Shown in pieces: positions 1 through 9,772 of a stretch of 64,000 nt of DNA; position 1 is the stretch's first letter, and each line of letters begins with the position of its first letter. The translations under genes and the position numbers were made by a program. The notes under the pieces were generated by a model. It was not told the origin of the DNA, made no database searches, and saw nothing but the letters and a program-made list of their open reading frames with translations. Location: positions 5,270,001 through 5,334,000 of the forward strand of contig NZ_CP026115.2 in NCBI RefSeq assembly GCF_009883635.2, given 5' to 3'. The stretch comes from Pseudomonas putida (GTDB lineage: Bacteria > Pseudomonadota > Gammaproteobacteria > Pseudomonadales > Pseudomonadaceae).

Positions 1-1596
1 CTGTCCGCGCATGCGCTTCAGCACCACGGTGCTCACCGATTGGGCCGTGAGGTCAGTGATGCCGGCAAAGGCCGGGAAGCGGCCAACCAATCCTTCGATG
101 ACATTGTCACTGCCACCGAGCAAGGTGCCGATTGCGTCGGCCTTGTCGCGAAACGGGTTGAAGGGCGCCAGCGCTTCGTACAGCGGACTGTCATGCTGGT
201 CCAGCCAGCGCTCCAGGCGCTTGAAGCGCAGGTCTTGGTCTTCGGTGCCGGGCACGGGTTGGCCCATGGGGTGAATCAGCAGGGCCAGGGACATTTCCAG
301 TCCGCGGGCGGAACTGAGTTCGTCCCGGTCATAGCAGGCCAGCGCAGCCGCCAGGCTATATGGATCATCCAGATGGCCGGCTTCGGCGGTGGCCAGCCAG
401 GCGTCGTGATCGTTGCTGGCTTGCAAGGCCAGTTCACGCATCTGGCTGATGCGGTACTCCAGTTCGTCGCGTTCCTCCAGAAACTTGAGGTACTTGGCGG
501 TATCGATACGCTGCCCCAGTCGATGGCCCTGCTCGGAATAGTCTGGGTGGGTGAGCACCCGGAAGCGTTCCTCGTAAGGCGGCTTCGGTCGGCTGTCCGG
601 GCGTATCCTCAGGGCTGCCGTGCCCAGGGACGGGTTGTCGGGTGGGTACATGCTTTCCAGGGTCTTGTTCAGCAACGTGGCAATCAGATTGCGATGGTGG
701 AAATCGCGGCTCTGCGGGCTGAGGCGTTCGGCATCCAGCTGGTAGCACATCGGTACATCAGCCTGCTCGGTACCCTGCGCGGGTCTGATATGGGGCAGTT
801 GTTCGGAGGGCATCAGGTCGCGCATCTGATGCTGGTAGGCCGACACCGACAGGCTCAGATCCAGGGCCAGGCCTTCGGCGTCGCTGAGCACCACCACGGC
901 GGGGATCTTCGGTTGGGTGTAAGGGTAGTGCCGTGCAACGGCGTGCAGGCTGCCGGCGAGCAATGCCGAAGTGCGTGGCTGGCTGCTCCAGCTCAGTGAC
1001 ATGCGTTGCGCGTCCGGCTTGAAGTCTTCGACCCAGGTTTGCAAAGCGCTGACCGGCAGCACATGGGCCTGGTTGGACGGCGCCTGGTTGCCGGCAATCA
1101 ACTCGGCCATGTTCAGCTGGCGCATGTGCCGTTTGCGCATGGCCAGCGAACCGGTGATGCGCGCGGTCACGGCATTGCTCCACAGGTGCGGGCTGTAGGC
1201 GATCCAGACTTCCTTGGCGCTGGTCTCGCAGGTGTCGGCCCAGACCCAGCCCATCGCCCGGCCGGACAAGTAGCGGTCGCGCCGTTGGTAGTGCTCCAGG
1301 CACCGGTGGCGCAACTCCTTGTACTGACCTTCACCGTCGTACTCGTGGATGACCAGCTTTTCGCCCTGGGTGCCTTTCATGAACACGTAGACATAACCCG
1401 GACGCAGGGCGCGCAGGGTGTAGGCGGACTGCTGCAGTGAAGGGAAGCCTTGCTCCAGGGCGAAGCCGGAGTCGCTGTAGCGGCAGGGCGGGGCAGCGCC
1501 GCTACGTGGCACGATGGCGTAGCGCACTGGCAGGATCGGTACCCGTGCACTGCAGGCAGGGGGCGATGCGGCGCGGCTCACGGTAGCGTCATTCAT
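1..1596 (-). CDS. T6SS effector with VasX-like N-terminal domain (partial, C-terminus outside window)
   Basis: The reading frame is open from an ATG at 1596 (AGGA Shine-Dalgarno about 8 nt upstream) to the window edge, giving 532 residues without a stop. The N-terminus carries the segment [12 protein letters not shown] and then [12 protein letters not shown], which is the pattern of the toxin VasX N-terminal region found in BTH_I2691-type type VI secretion effectors. Proteins of this family are loaded on VgrG spikes and usually end in membrane-active or pore-forming domains; that part is not visible here. No VgrG, adaptor or immunity gene lies within the window, so those should lie beyond position 1. 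It is transcribed divergently from mnxG. The family call is fairly secure; the toxic activity is unknown. Confidence 0.8.
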   Translation of the reverse strand, partial: MNDATVSRAASPPACSARVPILPVRYAIVPRSGAAPPCRYSDSGFALEQGFPSLQQSAYTLRALRPGYVYVFMKGTQGEKLVIHEYDGEGQYKELRHRCLEHYQRRDRYLSGRAMGWVWADTCETSAKEVWIAYSPHLWSNAVTARITGSLAMRKRHMRQLNMAELIAGNQAPSNQAHVLPVSALQTWVEDFKPDAQRMSLSWSSQPRTSALLAGSLHAVARHYPYTQPKIPAVVVLSDAEGLALDLSLSVSAYQHQMRDLMPSEQLPHIRPAQGTEQADVPMCYQLDAERLSPQSRDFHHRNLIATLLNKTLESMYPPDNPSLGTAALRIRPDSRPKPPYEERFRVLTHPDYSEQGHRLGQRIDTAKYLKFLEERDELEYRISQMRELALQASNDHDAWLATAEAGHLDDPYSLAAALACYDRDELSSARGLEMSLALLIHPMGQPVPGTEDQDLRFKRLERWLDQHDSPLYEALAPFNPFRDKADAIGTLLGGSDNVIEGLVGRFPAFAGITDLTAQSVSTVVLKRMRGQ

Positions 1597-1764
1597 CGGG
1601 TGATTCCTCGGACTGGTAATCGACGATCAGCTGCAATTACGCTGAGGCCGAACACTAGCGAGGAAGCCATTCTTGGGGGAGCGTCACTCTTCCTATTAAA
1701 TTGTAGGAGTTGTCGACACGTAATCGCGCAGTCGTTCAATCCCCCGAAACGCCAATGCCTATCA

Positions 1765-1780
1765 TCCCCCAATTCGGGGA
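1765..1780 (+). promoter_or_regulatory. Putative activator site, CCCC-N6-GGGG
   Basis: The imperfect palindrome TCCCCCAATTCGGGGA lies about 75-90 bp upstream of the mnxG sigma54 promoter, a normal distance for an enhancer-binding protein. The same CCCC-N6-GGGG spacing recurs upstream of the secretion/curli operon (13276-13289 and 13320-13333) and of the curlin operon (30849-30862). Which protein binds is inference; MnxR is the obvious candidate because it is the known sigma54-type regulator of Mn oxidation in P. putida GB-1. Confidence 0.55.
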
Positions 1781-1854
1781 ATTCCCATGGGTAATCCTCC
1801 CCAATCGGTTCCGCTTCCATTTCTAACTAACTGAAATCAAACGCCATTCCCTTG

Positions 1855-1870
1855 TGGCACACACCTTGCT
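1855..1870 (+). promoter_or_regulatory. Sigma54 promoter of mnxG operon
   Basis: TGGCAC-ACACC-TTGCT matches the sigma54 -24/-12 consensus with the required 10 bases between GG and GC. It predicts transcription from about 1881, leaving a leader of about 29 nt before the ATG at 1910. Confidence 0.85.
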
Positions 1871-1909
1871 GACCTCTTCGCAGTGTTTCCTGTGTCCCGG
1901 AGGTGCAGC

Positions 1910-4900
1910 ATGTCGACCCCGTCCAAAGGCCCCGTCCTGACATCATTCGTCCTGGCCCTGTTTGGCTGGGAAGCGCCCGCCGAGGCCGCCGTGCAGTGCC
2001 AGCGCACCTTGGTGGCCAATGTGGTGGCGCTGGACCAGCCACTGATGTTCAACCGCCTGGGCGCGCAAAACGCCAACGGCATGATGTTCGCCCTGCGCGA
2101 GGACGTGGTGGACGACCACCAGGTGCCGCTGAGCAAGGGCGGCGCGGCAGTGCCGGGCAAGGTCACCCTGCGCCCCGACAAGCGCCCGCGGCCGATCGTG
2201 CTCCGGGTGGCCGCCGGTGATTGCCTGACGGTCAACCTGACCAACCTCCTCGACTACAAGGCCAACCCCAACAAGCACGGGATCGACCACGAAGAGGAAG
2301 GCGAGGAGGGCGAGGAAGAGGGCCCGGAAACCGAAGTCGAGAACGAGGGCGGTGAAAACTTCGTTGCCGATGAACAGGTGACCGACCGCCACGTCGGCTT
2401 CCAGGTAAACGGCATGCAGGCCGTCAACAGCATCGGTGACATCGCCTCCAACACCGGCCGCAACGGCAATTTCCTGGTGGCCCCGGGCAACACCCGCAGC
2501 TACACCCTGTTTGCCGAGCGTGAAGGTGCGTTCGCGGCAACCAGCCAAGGCGCGACCTTCGGCGGCCAGGGTGGCGCCGGCAACGTGGCCAACGGCCTGT
2601 TCGGCCAGGTGGTGGTTGTCCCCAAAGGTGGGCGAACCTTCCGCAATACCCTCACTGAAGAAGAAATGCGCCTGGCAACCACCGGCCGCACGGCAACCGG
2701 CCAGCCGGTGATCGACTACCAGGCACGGTACCCGCAAAGCGAGCCGTGGCTGAGCGAAGGCAAGGCCGGCAAGCCGATCATTGCCATGGTCGACGGCAAT
2801 GAAATCCTCAACAGCGAAACCGATGCCATCGTCATGGGCCCCAACCCCGACGGCAGTTTCCCCAAGACCACCTATCCGCTGGAGAGCATCGGCAAGCGCA
2901 ACCCGGCACTGCCCAACCGCCTCGAGGCGTTCCGTGATTTCGCTTCGCAGTTCGCCGACGAAGTGGCCGCCACTCAGGCCTTCCCAGGTTACTGGGCCGA
3001 CCCGGTGATGGGCCATGTGCTGGAGCCGACCCGCGATTCGTTCATGATCAACTACGGTTCGGGTGGCATGGGCGCAGAAGTGGTGGCCAACCGCCTGGGC
3101 GTCGGGCCGATGCATGACTGCCTGTCGTGCGCCTACGAGGAATTCTTCCTCAGCGCGCATACCGTGGGCGATATCGGCACCTTGGTCGATGTACCGGCCA
3201 ACGTCGGCCTGGAACACATCCGCCCAGGTGAAGTGCCGCCGGCCAGCGCCACCGGGGTCAAGGCCAGCATGGCCCTGTACCCGGCAGAGCCGGCCAACGT
3301 GCACCACAGCTACATCGGCGATTTCACCAAGTTCCGCAACACCCACAACGGCCACGAGCAGCACATCTTCCACTTGCATGGCCACCAGTGGCTGTTCAAC
3401 CCCAACGATGACAACTCTGACTACATCGATGCCCAGGGCATCGGGCCGGGCATTGGCTACACCTACGAAATCGCCAACGGCGGCTCGGGCAACCGCAACC
3501 GCGTGGCTGGCGATGCCATCTACCACTGCCACTTCTACCCGCACTTTGCCCAGGGCATGTGGGCCATGTGGCGGGTGCATGACGTGTTCGAGGAAGGCAC
3601 CCGCCTGGAAGTCAGCGGGCTAGGCCAGAACGGCTACCACAGCACACCCTTCGCCCTGCGCAGTGGCAAGCCGGCAGTCGGCGCGCGGGCCTTGCCCGAT
3701 GGCGAGATCGTTGCGGGTACGCCGATCCCGGCCATCGTCCCGTTGCCTGGCAAGGCCATGGCACCGATGCCAGGCAAGGTGGTGGTGATACCCAAGCTTG
3801 CCACCGAGCAAGTGGCCGCCAATGACGATGCGCCCGAAGTGGAGGGCGACGATGACCACGCCCACGAGCCTACCGTGCCCAAGGCAGTCGGCTCGCTGGC
3901 CCTGGTCGACCGTAGCGAGGCCAACCGCAACGCCGATGGCAGCTTGAAGAACCCCGGCTACCCGTTCTGGATCGGCGGCATGGAAAGCAGCGTCGGCAAC
4001 CGCCCGCCAACTCCGCCACTGGACATGCTCGATCCGGCCCTGGCCAAGCAGTTGAAGGAAAGTGGCAAGGCCTTGTGGGCCAACCTCGATCCGAACCAGG
4101 TCGACGGCTGGGACGGTGGCCTCGGTCGCCACGCGCTGGATGGGGTTTCCGCCGGCGGTGAGGCGGTGACCACCACCACCAAGCTCGACTTTTCCAAGGT
4201 GGTGCACAAGGCCAAGCCGATCTACCTGCCGGAAGAGGGCACCGACGTCGAACAGGCCGCCATGCAGTTTCACGCCAAGGCCGAGCACCCAAGCTTTGCC
4301 CTGATCCCCGGCAGTCAGCCGGTCGCCAAGGCTTTTCGTACCAACGGCGCACTGCCGACCGCAGGCGCCCCCTTCTACGAACCTTGCATGGACGACCGCG
4401 GCAAGCGCCTGACCCAGTCCTCGGGCGTTGGCGAGTTCGTCAGCGGTGAAAGCCTCACCGGTATGAACTTCCGGGGCGCGTCCACCTTCACCGCTGACCG
4501 CCCGCGTATCTACAAAGGCGCCAACATCCAGTTCGACGCGGTGTACAACAAGGTTGGCTACCACTTCCCGCAGGCGCGCATCCTGGCGCTCTGGGAAGAT
4601 GCCTGGCCGGTGATCACCAAGCAGCGCCCGCCTGAGCCGCTGGTGATGCGCATGAACACCTTCGACTGCACGATGTACACCCACACCAACCTGATCCCGT
4701 CGTACTACGAGATGGACGACTACCAGGTGCGCACGCCGACCGACGTGATCGGCCAGCACATCCACCTGCCGAAGTGGGACCTGACCGCCGCCGACGGCTC
4801 GGCCAACGGCTGGAACTACGAAGACGGCATCCTCTCGCCCGGCAGCGTGGTGGAGCGCGTGCATGCCATTCGCAGCTTCAATGGTTGCACCGAGGGCGAT

Positions 4901-7765
4901 GCCCGCGACGGCACAGCCGCGTGCCCGTCCGCCAAGCAGCACCCGTACTTCGGCCGCTTCGGCCGGGCCGACTGGCTGGGCGCGCGCACCGCCATGCAAC
5001 GCTGGTTCGCCGACCCGCTGGTCAACGTGCATAACGTCGACCGGGGCCTGGGCACCATCTTCACCCATGACCACCTTGGCCCATCGACTCACCAACAACT
5101 GGGGCTGTACGCCACCGTGCTCGCCGAGCCGGCCGGTTCCACCTGGTACCACGCCGAAACCGGCGAAAAGCTGTACAACCCCGGCACTCGCCAGGACGGC
5201 GGTCCGACTTCGTGGCAGGCAGTAATCCAGACCGGCGACCATGACGGCGACGGCAAGAATGACAGCTACCGCGAGTTCTTCCTGGAGTACAGCGACTTCC
5301 AGCATGCCTATGAAGCGGGCGTGTACGTCGGCGCCGGCCCGGATGGCGTGCCCAACGGCCAAGCCTATCCGGCCACCGCAGACAGCTTCCGCTACGCCAT
5401 CAACCCGCCCGTGCGGCAGAAGGCTTCCAACCTGCTCGAATCGGTGGTCGAGTCGCGCGGGGGGCTGAGCCCGGGTTGCCCAAGCCGGCCATGCCCGCAG
5501 GCCATTTCAGTGGATGACCCCGGCATGTTCGTCGTCAACTACCGCAACGAGCCGCTGGCCCTGCGTGTATTCGACCCGAACAAGGTCGGCCCGGACGGCA
5601 AGCGCGGCATGCAGGCCGACGGCCTGGGCGGCGACCTGAGCTACGCCCTGCAGAGCCGCACCGACCGGGCGATCCCGGCGATGAACCTGGCGCCTTCGGC
5701 GATCACTTCGGCAGTCGGGCCAACCGGCGGCACCACGTTGTTCCCACCGAACATCAACAAGGCCGGTAGCGAGCCGGGCGACCCGTTCACGCCCATGCTG
5801 CGTACCTACTCCGGTGATAACGTGCGCCTGCGCCTGCACGCTGGTGGTCATGAAGAGGAGCACAACGTCACCCTGCACGGTGTGAAGTGGCTGCAGAACG
5901 GCTCCGGCTTTGGCAACAGCTCCAACTCGGGCTGGAAGGCCTCGCAGATGATCGGCATTTCCGAGCAGATGGGCTTCATGGCGCCGGTGTCGATGATCTC
6001 CAGCGCCGCAGCCACCAACGGTGATTACCTGTACAGCATGGATGCGGCCCTGGAAGGCTACTGGAACGGCATCTGGGGGGTAATGCGCAACTACACCGCG
6101 CAACGCGCCGACCTGTTCCCGCTGCCGAACAACCCGCAGCCGGTGGCCATGCGCAACACGGTCAACTTCGACGGCATCTGCCCGAAAACCACGGCCAACG
6201 CCAATGGCATCGGCACCCGCCCGACGGTCAAGCGCAGCTACGAGATCGTCGCCGCACTGGCCAACGACATCCTGGAAAACCGCAACGGCGTCAGCATCAA
6301 CGACCCCGCCGGTATCGGTCAGCACGTCGGCGGCCCGCTCAAGGCCAATGGCGGCACCCTGGTGTTCAACAGCCGTACCACCAGCATCCCGCAGGTGACG
6401 GTGGTCGACGAGGAGGACGGCACCACCTTCACCGTCGGTGGCCACAGCGCGCCGTTGCATGACCCGACTGCCGTGCTGTACGTGCGCAAGGCCGACCTCG
6501 ACCCGGCCACCGGCAAGCTCAAGGCCGGTGTCCCGGTGGAGCCGCTGGTGCTGCGCGCCAATGCCGGCGACTGCATCAGCATCACCCTGGAAAACCGCCT
6601 GCCGCAGGTGATGCCTGACTTGCCAAGCACAGCGGTGATGCAGAACGTGGTCAAGCGCGACCGCTTCGACAGCGAAGGTTCCACCGCCTTCAACAACAAC
6701 CTGATGCGGCCGTCCAGCCATGTGGGCCTGCATGCGCAGCTGCTGGCCTACGACATCACCAAGTCGGACGGCGTCAACGTCGGTGCCAACCCAGTGCAGA
6801 CCGTGCCGCCCCGGGCGGGTAACAGTGGCGCCTACCCGAGCCGGGTGTACCAGTACTACGCCGGCCACCTGGAGCGCGAAGGCAAACCGCTGCTGCAACT
6901 GGGCCGCACGGTGGACAACATCAACACCACGCCGATCGAATTCGGTGGCCTCAACCTGACCCCGGCGGATGTCATCAAGCAGCCGCAGAAGGGCCTGGTC
7001 GCCGGCATGAGTGTGCTGCCGCAGACCGCGACCTGGACCGAGGACAACGCCAGCCGCGCCCAGGCCACGGTGAAGGTCAGCGGCCAGCCCGACTACCGCG
7101 ACCTGGTTACGGTGTGGCAGCGCTCGATGAACATGCGCTGGGCCGATGGCCGCCCGGTGGAGGGCATCGCCACCGAAGGCAACGGCGTGCCGGGCGATCC
7201 GAAGGACAACGGCAACATGGCGTTGAACTACAAGACCGAGCCGCTGTGGCTGCGCTTCGGCCTGGCACCGGACGCACCGTTCGGCCATGCCGACGGCTTC
7301 GGCTTCGCCGATGTGCCCAATGCCCATATGGCCTACAGCAACGCACTGGTCGGCGGCGACCCGCAAACCCCGGTGCTGTATGCCAAGCCTGGCCAGCCGG
7401 TGCGCAGTCATGTGCTGATGCCAAGCGGTGGCAGCCGTGGCATCACCTACCAGCTCGACGGTCACCTGTGGCCGCTGCACAACTACCAGGCCGAGAAGAA
7501 CGACCTCGACGGTTACCCGATGAACCTGCCTGGCATCGGTTCGGTACGCTTCGGTTTCAACCCGATGGCCATGTACATCGGCGCCCAGGAAAGCGTACTG
7601 CCGGCGGCGCACTTCAGCTTCATGCTGCCCAGTGCCGGTGGCGCCAACGCAGTGCCAGGTGACTACCTGTTCCGCGACTATGCCGCCTACGGCAACCTCT
7701 CGGGACTGTGGGGCATCCTGCGGGTGACCAACGATGCGCCGCCGGCAACTGCGGCGAGCCAGTAA
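1910..7765 (+). CDS. mnxG: Manganese-oxidising multicopper oxidase MnxG
   Basis: The 1951-residue secreted protein resembles MnxG of P. putida GB-1, which oxidises Mn(II) to Mn oxides outside the cell. I chose the ATG at 1910 because GGAGG sits 7 nt upstream and the start is followed by a signal peptide ending near AEA-A. Copper-ligand motifs are visible: HIFHLHGHQW near residue 485, YHCHFYPH near 538, HIHLPKW near 947, THDHLGP near 1050 and a HNVTLHGVKW segment near 1318, the multi-cupredoxin layout of the MnxG/MofA/OmpB group. An acidic Glu-rich insert lies near residues 126-150, and an EF-hand-like DHDGDGKND loop near 1110 may bind calcium. It is the first gene of a co-directional operon driven by a sigma54 promoter. 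Confidence 0.9.
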   Translation: MSTPSKGPVLTSFVLALFGWEAPAEAAVQCQRTLVANVVALDQPLMFNRLGAQNANGMMFALREDVVDDHQVPLSKGGAAVPGKVTLRPDKRPRPIVLRVAAGDCLTVNLTNLLDYKANPNKHGIDHEEEGEEGEEEGPETEVENEGGENFVADEQVTDRHVGFQVNGMQAVNSIGDIASNTGRNGNFLVAPGNTRSYTLFAEREGAFAATSQGATFGGQGGAGNVANGLFGQVVVVPKGGRTFRNTLTEEEMRLATTGRTATGQPVIDYQARYPQSEPWLSEGKAGKPIIAMVDGNEILNSETDAIVMGPNPDGSFPKTTYPLESIGKRNPALPNRLEAFRDFASQFADEVAATQAFPGYWADPVMGHVLEPTRDSFMINYGSGGMGAEVVANRLGVGPMHDCLSCAYEEFFLSAHTVGDIGTLVDVPANVGLEHIRPGEVPPASATGVKASMALYPAEPANVHHSYIGDFTKFRNTHNGHEQHIFHLHGHQWLFNPNDDNSDYIDAQGIGPGIGYTYEIANGGSGNRNRVAGDAIYHCHFYPHFAQGMWAMWRVHDVFEEGTRLEVSGLGQNGYHSTPFALRSGKPAVGARALPDGEIVAGTPIPAIVPLPGKAMAPMPGKVVVIPKLATEQVAANDDAPEVEGDDDHAHEPTVPKAVGSLALVDRSEANRNADGSLKNPGYPFWIGGMESSVGNRPPTPPLDMLDPALAKQLKESGKALWANLDPNQVDGWDGGLGRHALDGVSAGGEAVTTTTKLDFSKVVHKAKPIYLPEEGTDVEQAAMQFHAKAEHPSFALIPGSQPVAKAFRTNGALPTAGAPFYEPCMDDRGKRLTQSSGVGEFVSGESLTGMNFRGASTFTADRPRIYKGANIQFDAVYNKVGYHFPQARILALWEDAWPVITKQRPPEPLVMRMNTFDCTMYTHTNLIPSYYEMDDYQVRTPTDVIGQHIHLPKWDLTAADGSANGWNYEDGILSPGSVVERVHAIRSFNGCTEGDARDGTAACPSAKQHPYFGRFGRADWLGARTAMQRWFADPLVNVHNVDRGLGTIFTHDHLGPSTHQQLGLYATVLAEPAGSTWYHAETGEKLYNPGTRQDGGPTSWQAVIQTGDHDGDGKNDSYREFFLEYSDFQHAYEAGVYVGAGPDGVPNGQAYPATADSFRYAINPPVRQKASNLLESVVESRGGLSPGCPSRPCPQAISVDDPGMFVVNYRNEPLALRVFDPNKVGPDGKRGMQADGLGGDLSYALQSRTDRAIPAMNLAPSAITSAVGPTGGTTLFPPNINKAGSEPGDPFTPMLRTYSGDNVRLRLHAGGHEEEHNVTLHGVKWLQNGSGFGNSSNSGWKASQMIGISEQMGFMAPVSMISSAAATNGDYLYSMDAALEGYWNGIWGVMRNYTAQRADLFPLPNNPQPVAMRNTVNFDGICPKTTANANGIGTRPTVKRSYEIVAALANDILENRNGVSINDPAGIGQHVGGPLKANGGTLVFNSRTTSIPQVTVVDEEDGTTFTVGGHSAPLHDPTAVLYVRKADLDPATGKLKAGVPVEPLVLRANAGDCISITLENRLPQVMPDLPSTAVMQNVVKRDRFDSEGSTAFNNNLMRPSSHVGLHAQLLAYDITKSDGVNVGANPVQTVPPRAGNSGAYPSRVYQYYAGHLEREGKPLLQLGRTVDNINTTPIEFGGLNLTPADVIKQPQKGLVAGMSVLPQTATWTEDNASRAQATVKVSGQPDYRDLVTVWQRSMNMRWADGRPVEGIATEGNGVPGDPKDNGNMALNYKTEPLWLRFGLAPDAPFGHADGFGFADVPNAHMAYSNALVGGDPQTPVLYAKPGQPVRSHVLMPSGGSRGITYQLDGHLWPLHNYQAEKNDLDGYPMNLPGIGSVRFGFNPMAMYIGAQESVLPAAHFSFMLPSAGGANAVPGDYLFRDYAAYGNLSGLWGILRVTNDAPPATAASQ

Positions 7766-7783
7766 GGGTAGGGGAGCGCGAGC

Positions 7784-9772
7784 ATGTACAAGAACAAGAA
7801 TACTCGGCCCGCGGTACTGGGGGTGATGCTGGGTGCGGCGCTGATCGGCCTGGGCGTGGCGTATGAGAAACTCTGGTGCGACCCGCGCGAGCTGCTGCAG
7901 GAGCCTGCCGACCCGCAGGCCCTGCACCGGCTCAGCCGCGACGGTGTGACGGTGGAGTTCGAGGCGCGCCCTTTGGCCGGCGGCGATGTGCGTGAAGGGG
8001 CTTTCGCCAACATCCGTTTCAAGGTCACCGACCAGGCCAGCGGCCAGCCGCTGTCGGGCATGGCGCCGGGTGCCTGGATCGACCCGGCGCAGTCGGCACC
8101 GCTTGAAGGCGGCAACCGCGACCAGAGCTGCAAGGCCCGTGTTGCGCTGTTTCTCAAGAGCAGCATCGGCGCCCGCCCGCTGCTGGACCTGAACAGCTAC
8201 TTCCTGCTGGTGCTGAACAAGGACGCCAGCCTGACCGTGATCGACCCGACGGTTTCGGTGGGCGGCGTCACCAGTACTCTGGCGCGTATCGAACTGCCGG
8301 GTCGGCCCATGGACTGGACGGCCACCGGCGATGACAAGCAGGTATTCGTGTCGATCCCCGAGCGTGGCCAGGTGGCAGTCATCGATACCGAGACCTTCAC
8401 CCGTGTGGCGACCCTGGATGCCGGCGAATCACCGGTGCGCGTGGCCTTGCAGCCGGACCAGCACCGGCTGTGGGTCGGCAACAACAGCCGCGACCCGGCC
8501 AAAGGCGGGGTGACAGTGATCGACGTCCCGTCGCGCAGTACCCTGAAGTCGTTCGCCACCGGCTCCGGGCACCACGAAATCGCCTTCAGCGCCGACTCGC
8601 GTTACGCCTTTGTCAGCAACCGCGACGGCGGCACGCTGAGCATCATCGACATCCCTGAGATGCGCCTGGTAAAAACCGTGGAGGTCGGCCCGCACCCGCT
8701 GTCGGTGGCCTACTCGGCGCTGTCCCAGGCGGTCTACGTGGCCGATGGTGAAGAAGGCACGGTGCGGGTGATCGATGCCCGCAGCCATCAGCTGCGCCAC
8801 ATCGTCAAGGCCGAGCAGGGCCTCGGGCCGATGCGCTTCAGCAGCGATGGCCGCTGGGGCATCGTCCTCAACACCGTGGACAACCAGGCCCTGGTGATCG
8901 ACGCCAGTACCGACCAGTTGATCCACCGCATCCCGGTGGCGGCCGAGCCTTACCAGCTGACCTTCACCAAAGGCTATGCCTACATCCGCGGCCTGGCCTC
9001 GCCCAAGGTCAGCATGATCAACCTGAGCAGCCTGGGCGAAGGGCGCCAGCCGATCGTCCAGGGTTTCGAAGCCGGCCCGGCGGCGCCGCGCAAGGCCGGT
9101 GACCTGCCACTGGCCCAAGGGTTGTCGGTGTCGCGGGACGACAATTCGGTGTTCGTGGTCAACCCGGTGGACAACACCACCTACTTCTACGCCGAGGGCA
9201 TGAACGCCCCGATGTCCGGCTACAACAACCGTGGCCACCAGGCCCGCGCGACCCTGGTCATCGACCGCAGCCTGCGCGAACTGGCCCCCGGGGTGTATGG
9301 CTCGACGGTGAAAATGCCGGCGGCAGGCACCTTCGATGTGGCCTTTCTGCTCAACCAGCCGCAGATCATCCACTGCTTCAGCACCGAAGTGGCCGCCGCG
9401 CCGGAGGCGAGCAAGCGCCGGGGGGCGCATGCCGAGTTCATTGGCCTCGACCAGCCCATGCCGCAGCAGACGGCGTTCACCGCCAAGGTGCGCATCGTCG
9501 GCGACGACGGTCGGCCACGGGCAGGCCTGGACGACCTGACCCTGCGCTACTTCCTGGCGCCCTCGTCGCTGCCGCGCAACCTGCCGCTGGTCGAGGTGGG
9601 CGAGGGCGTGTACCAGGCGGCGCTGACCTTGCCTGAAGCCGGAGCCTGGTACCTGCATGTGCAGTCGCCATCGCTCGGGCGCAAGTTCGCCGAAGAAAAC
9701 TACACCAGCCTGCGCGTGCTGCCCGCCGCTGCGGCTACTGCTTCCCAGACCGAAGTGAGGAATGTGCGATGA
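7784..9772 (+). CDS. YVTN/YncE-type beta-propeller protein associated with MnxG
   Basis: This 662-residue protein has one N-terminal membrane anchor or uncleaved signal (residues about 9-26) and then a non-enzymatic-looking N-terminal region. From about residue 145 to 470 come repeated blades of the type VxVID....TxxxxATLDAGxSPVRVAxxPD, typical of YVTN or cytochrome-D1-like propellers. The C-terminal 200 residues look like beta-sandwich modules. It lies 18 nt after mnxG and overlaps the next gene by 4 nt (ATGA), so it is translationally coupled. A role in assembling, docking or metallating the oxidase is inference; no catalytic motif is recognised. Confidence 0.7.
   Translation: MYKNKNTRPAVLGVMLGAALIGLGVAYEKLWCDPRELLQEPADPQALHRLSRDGVTVEFEARPLAGGDVREGAFANIRFKVTDQASGQPLSGMAPGAWIDPAQSAPLEGGNRDQSCKARVALFLKSSIGARPLLDLNSYFLLVLNKDASLTVIDPTVSVGGVTSTLARIELPGRPMDWTATGDDKQVFVSIPERGQVAVIDTETFTRVATLDAGESPVRVALQPDQHRLWVGNNSRDPAKGGVTVIDVPSRSTLKSFATGSGHHEIAFSADSRYAFVSNRDGGTLSIIDIPEMRLVKTVEVGPHPLSVAYSALSQAVYVADGEEGTVRVIDARSHQLRHIVKAEQGLGPMRFSSDGRWGIVLNTVDNQALVIDASTDQLIHRIPVAAEPYQLTFTKGYAYIRGLASPKVSMINLSSLGEGRQPIVQGFEAGPAAPRKAGDLPLAQGLSVSRDDNSVFVVNPVDNTTYFYAEGMNAPMSGYNNRGHQARATLVIDRSLRELAPGVYGSTVKMPAAGTFDVAFLLNQPQIIHCFSTEVAAAPEASKRRGAHAEFIGLDQPMPQQTAFTAKVRIVGDDGRPRAGLDDLTLRYFLAPSSLPRNLPLVEVGEGVYQAALTLPEAGAWYLHVQSPSLGRKFAEENYTSLRVLPAAAATASQTEVRNVR

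Larger units (their letters stand above)
1597..1909. promoter_or_regulatory. Divergent intergenic region between T6SS effector and mnxG
   Basis: This 313-base stretch has no gene. It holds a C/G-block palindrome at 1765-1780, a further half-site (CTCCCCAATCGG) around 1796-1807, a GGGGGAG block around 1675-1682 and a sigma54 promoter at 1855-1870. The AT content is visibly higher than in the flanking genes. Confidence 0.7.

Noticed and set aside
40..999. A 319-codon plus-strand open frame at the start of the window
   Set aside because: It is exactly antisense, codon for codon, to the VasX-like effector frame, which has a start, a ribosome-binding site and family motifs.
5507..7927. An 806-codon minus-strand open frame inside mnxG, and a similar 545-codon one at 1943-3580
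   Set aside because: Both are antisense to a strongly supported multicopper oxidase and translate to His/Val/Gly-rich sequence without domains.
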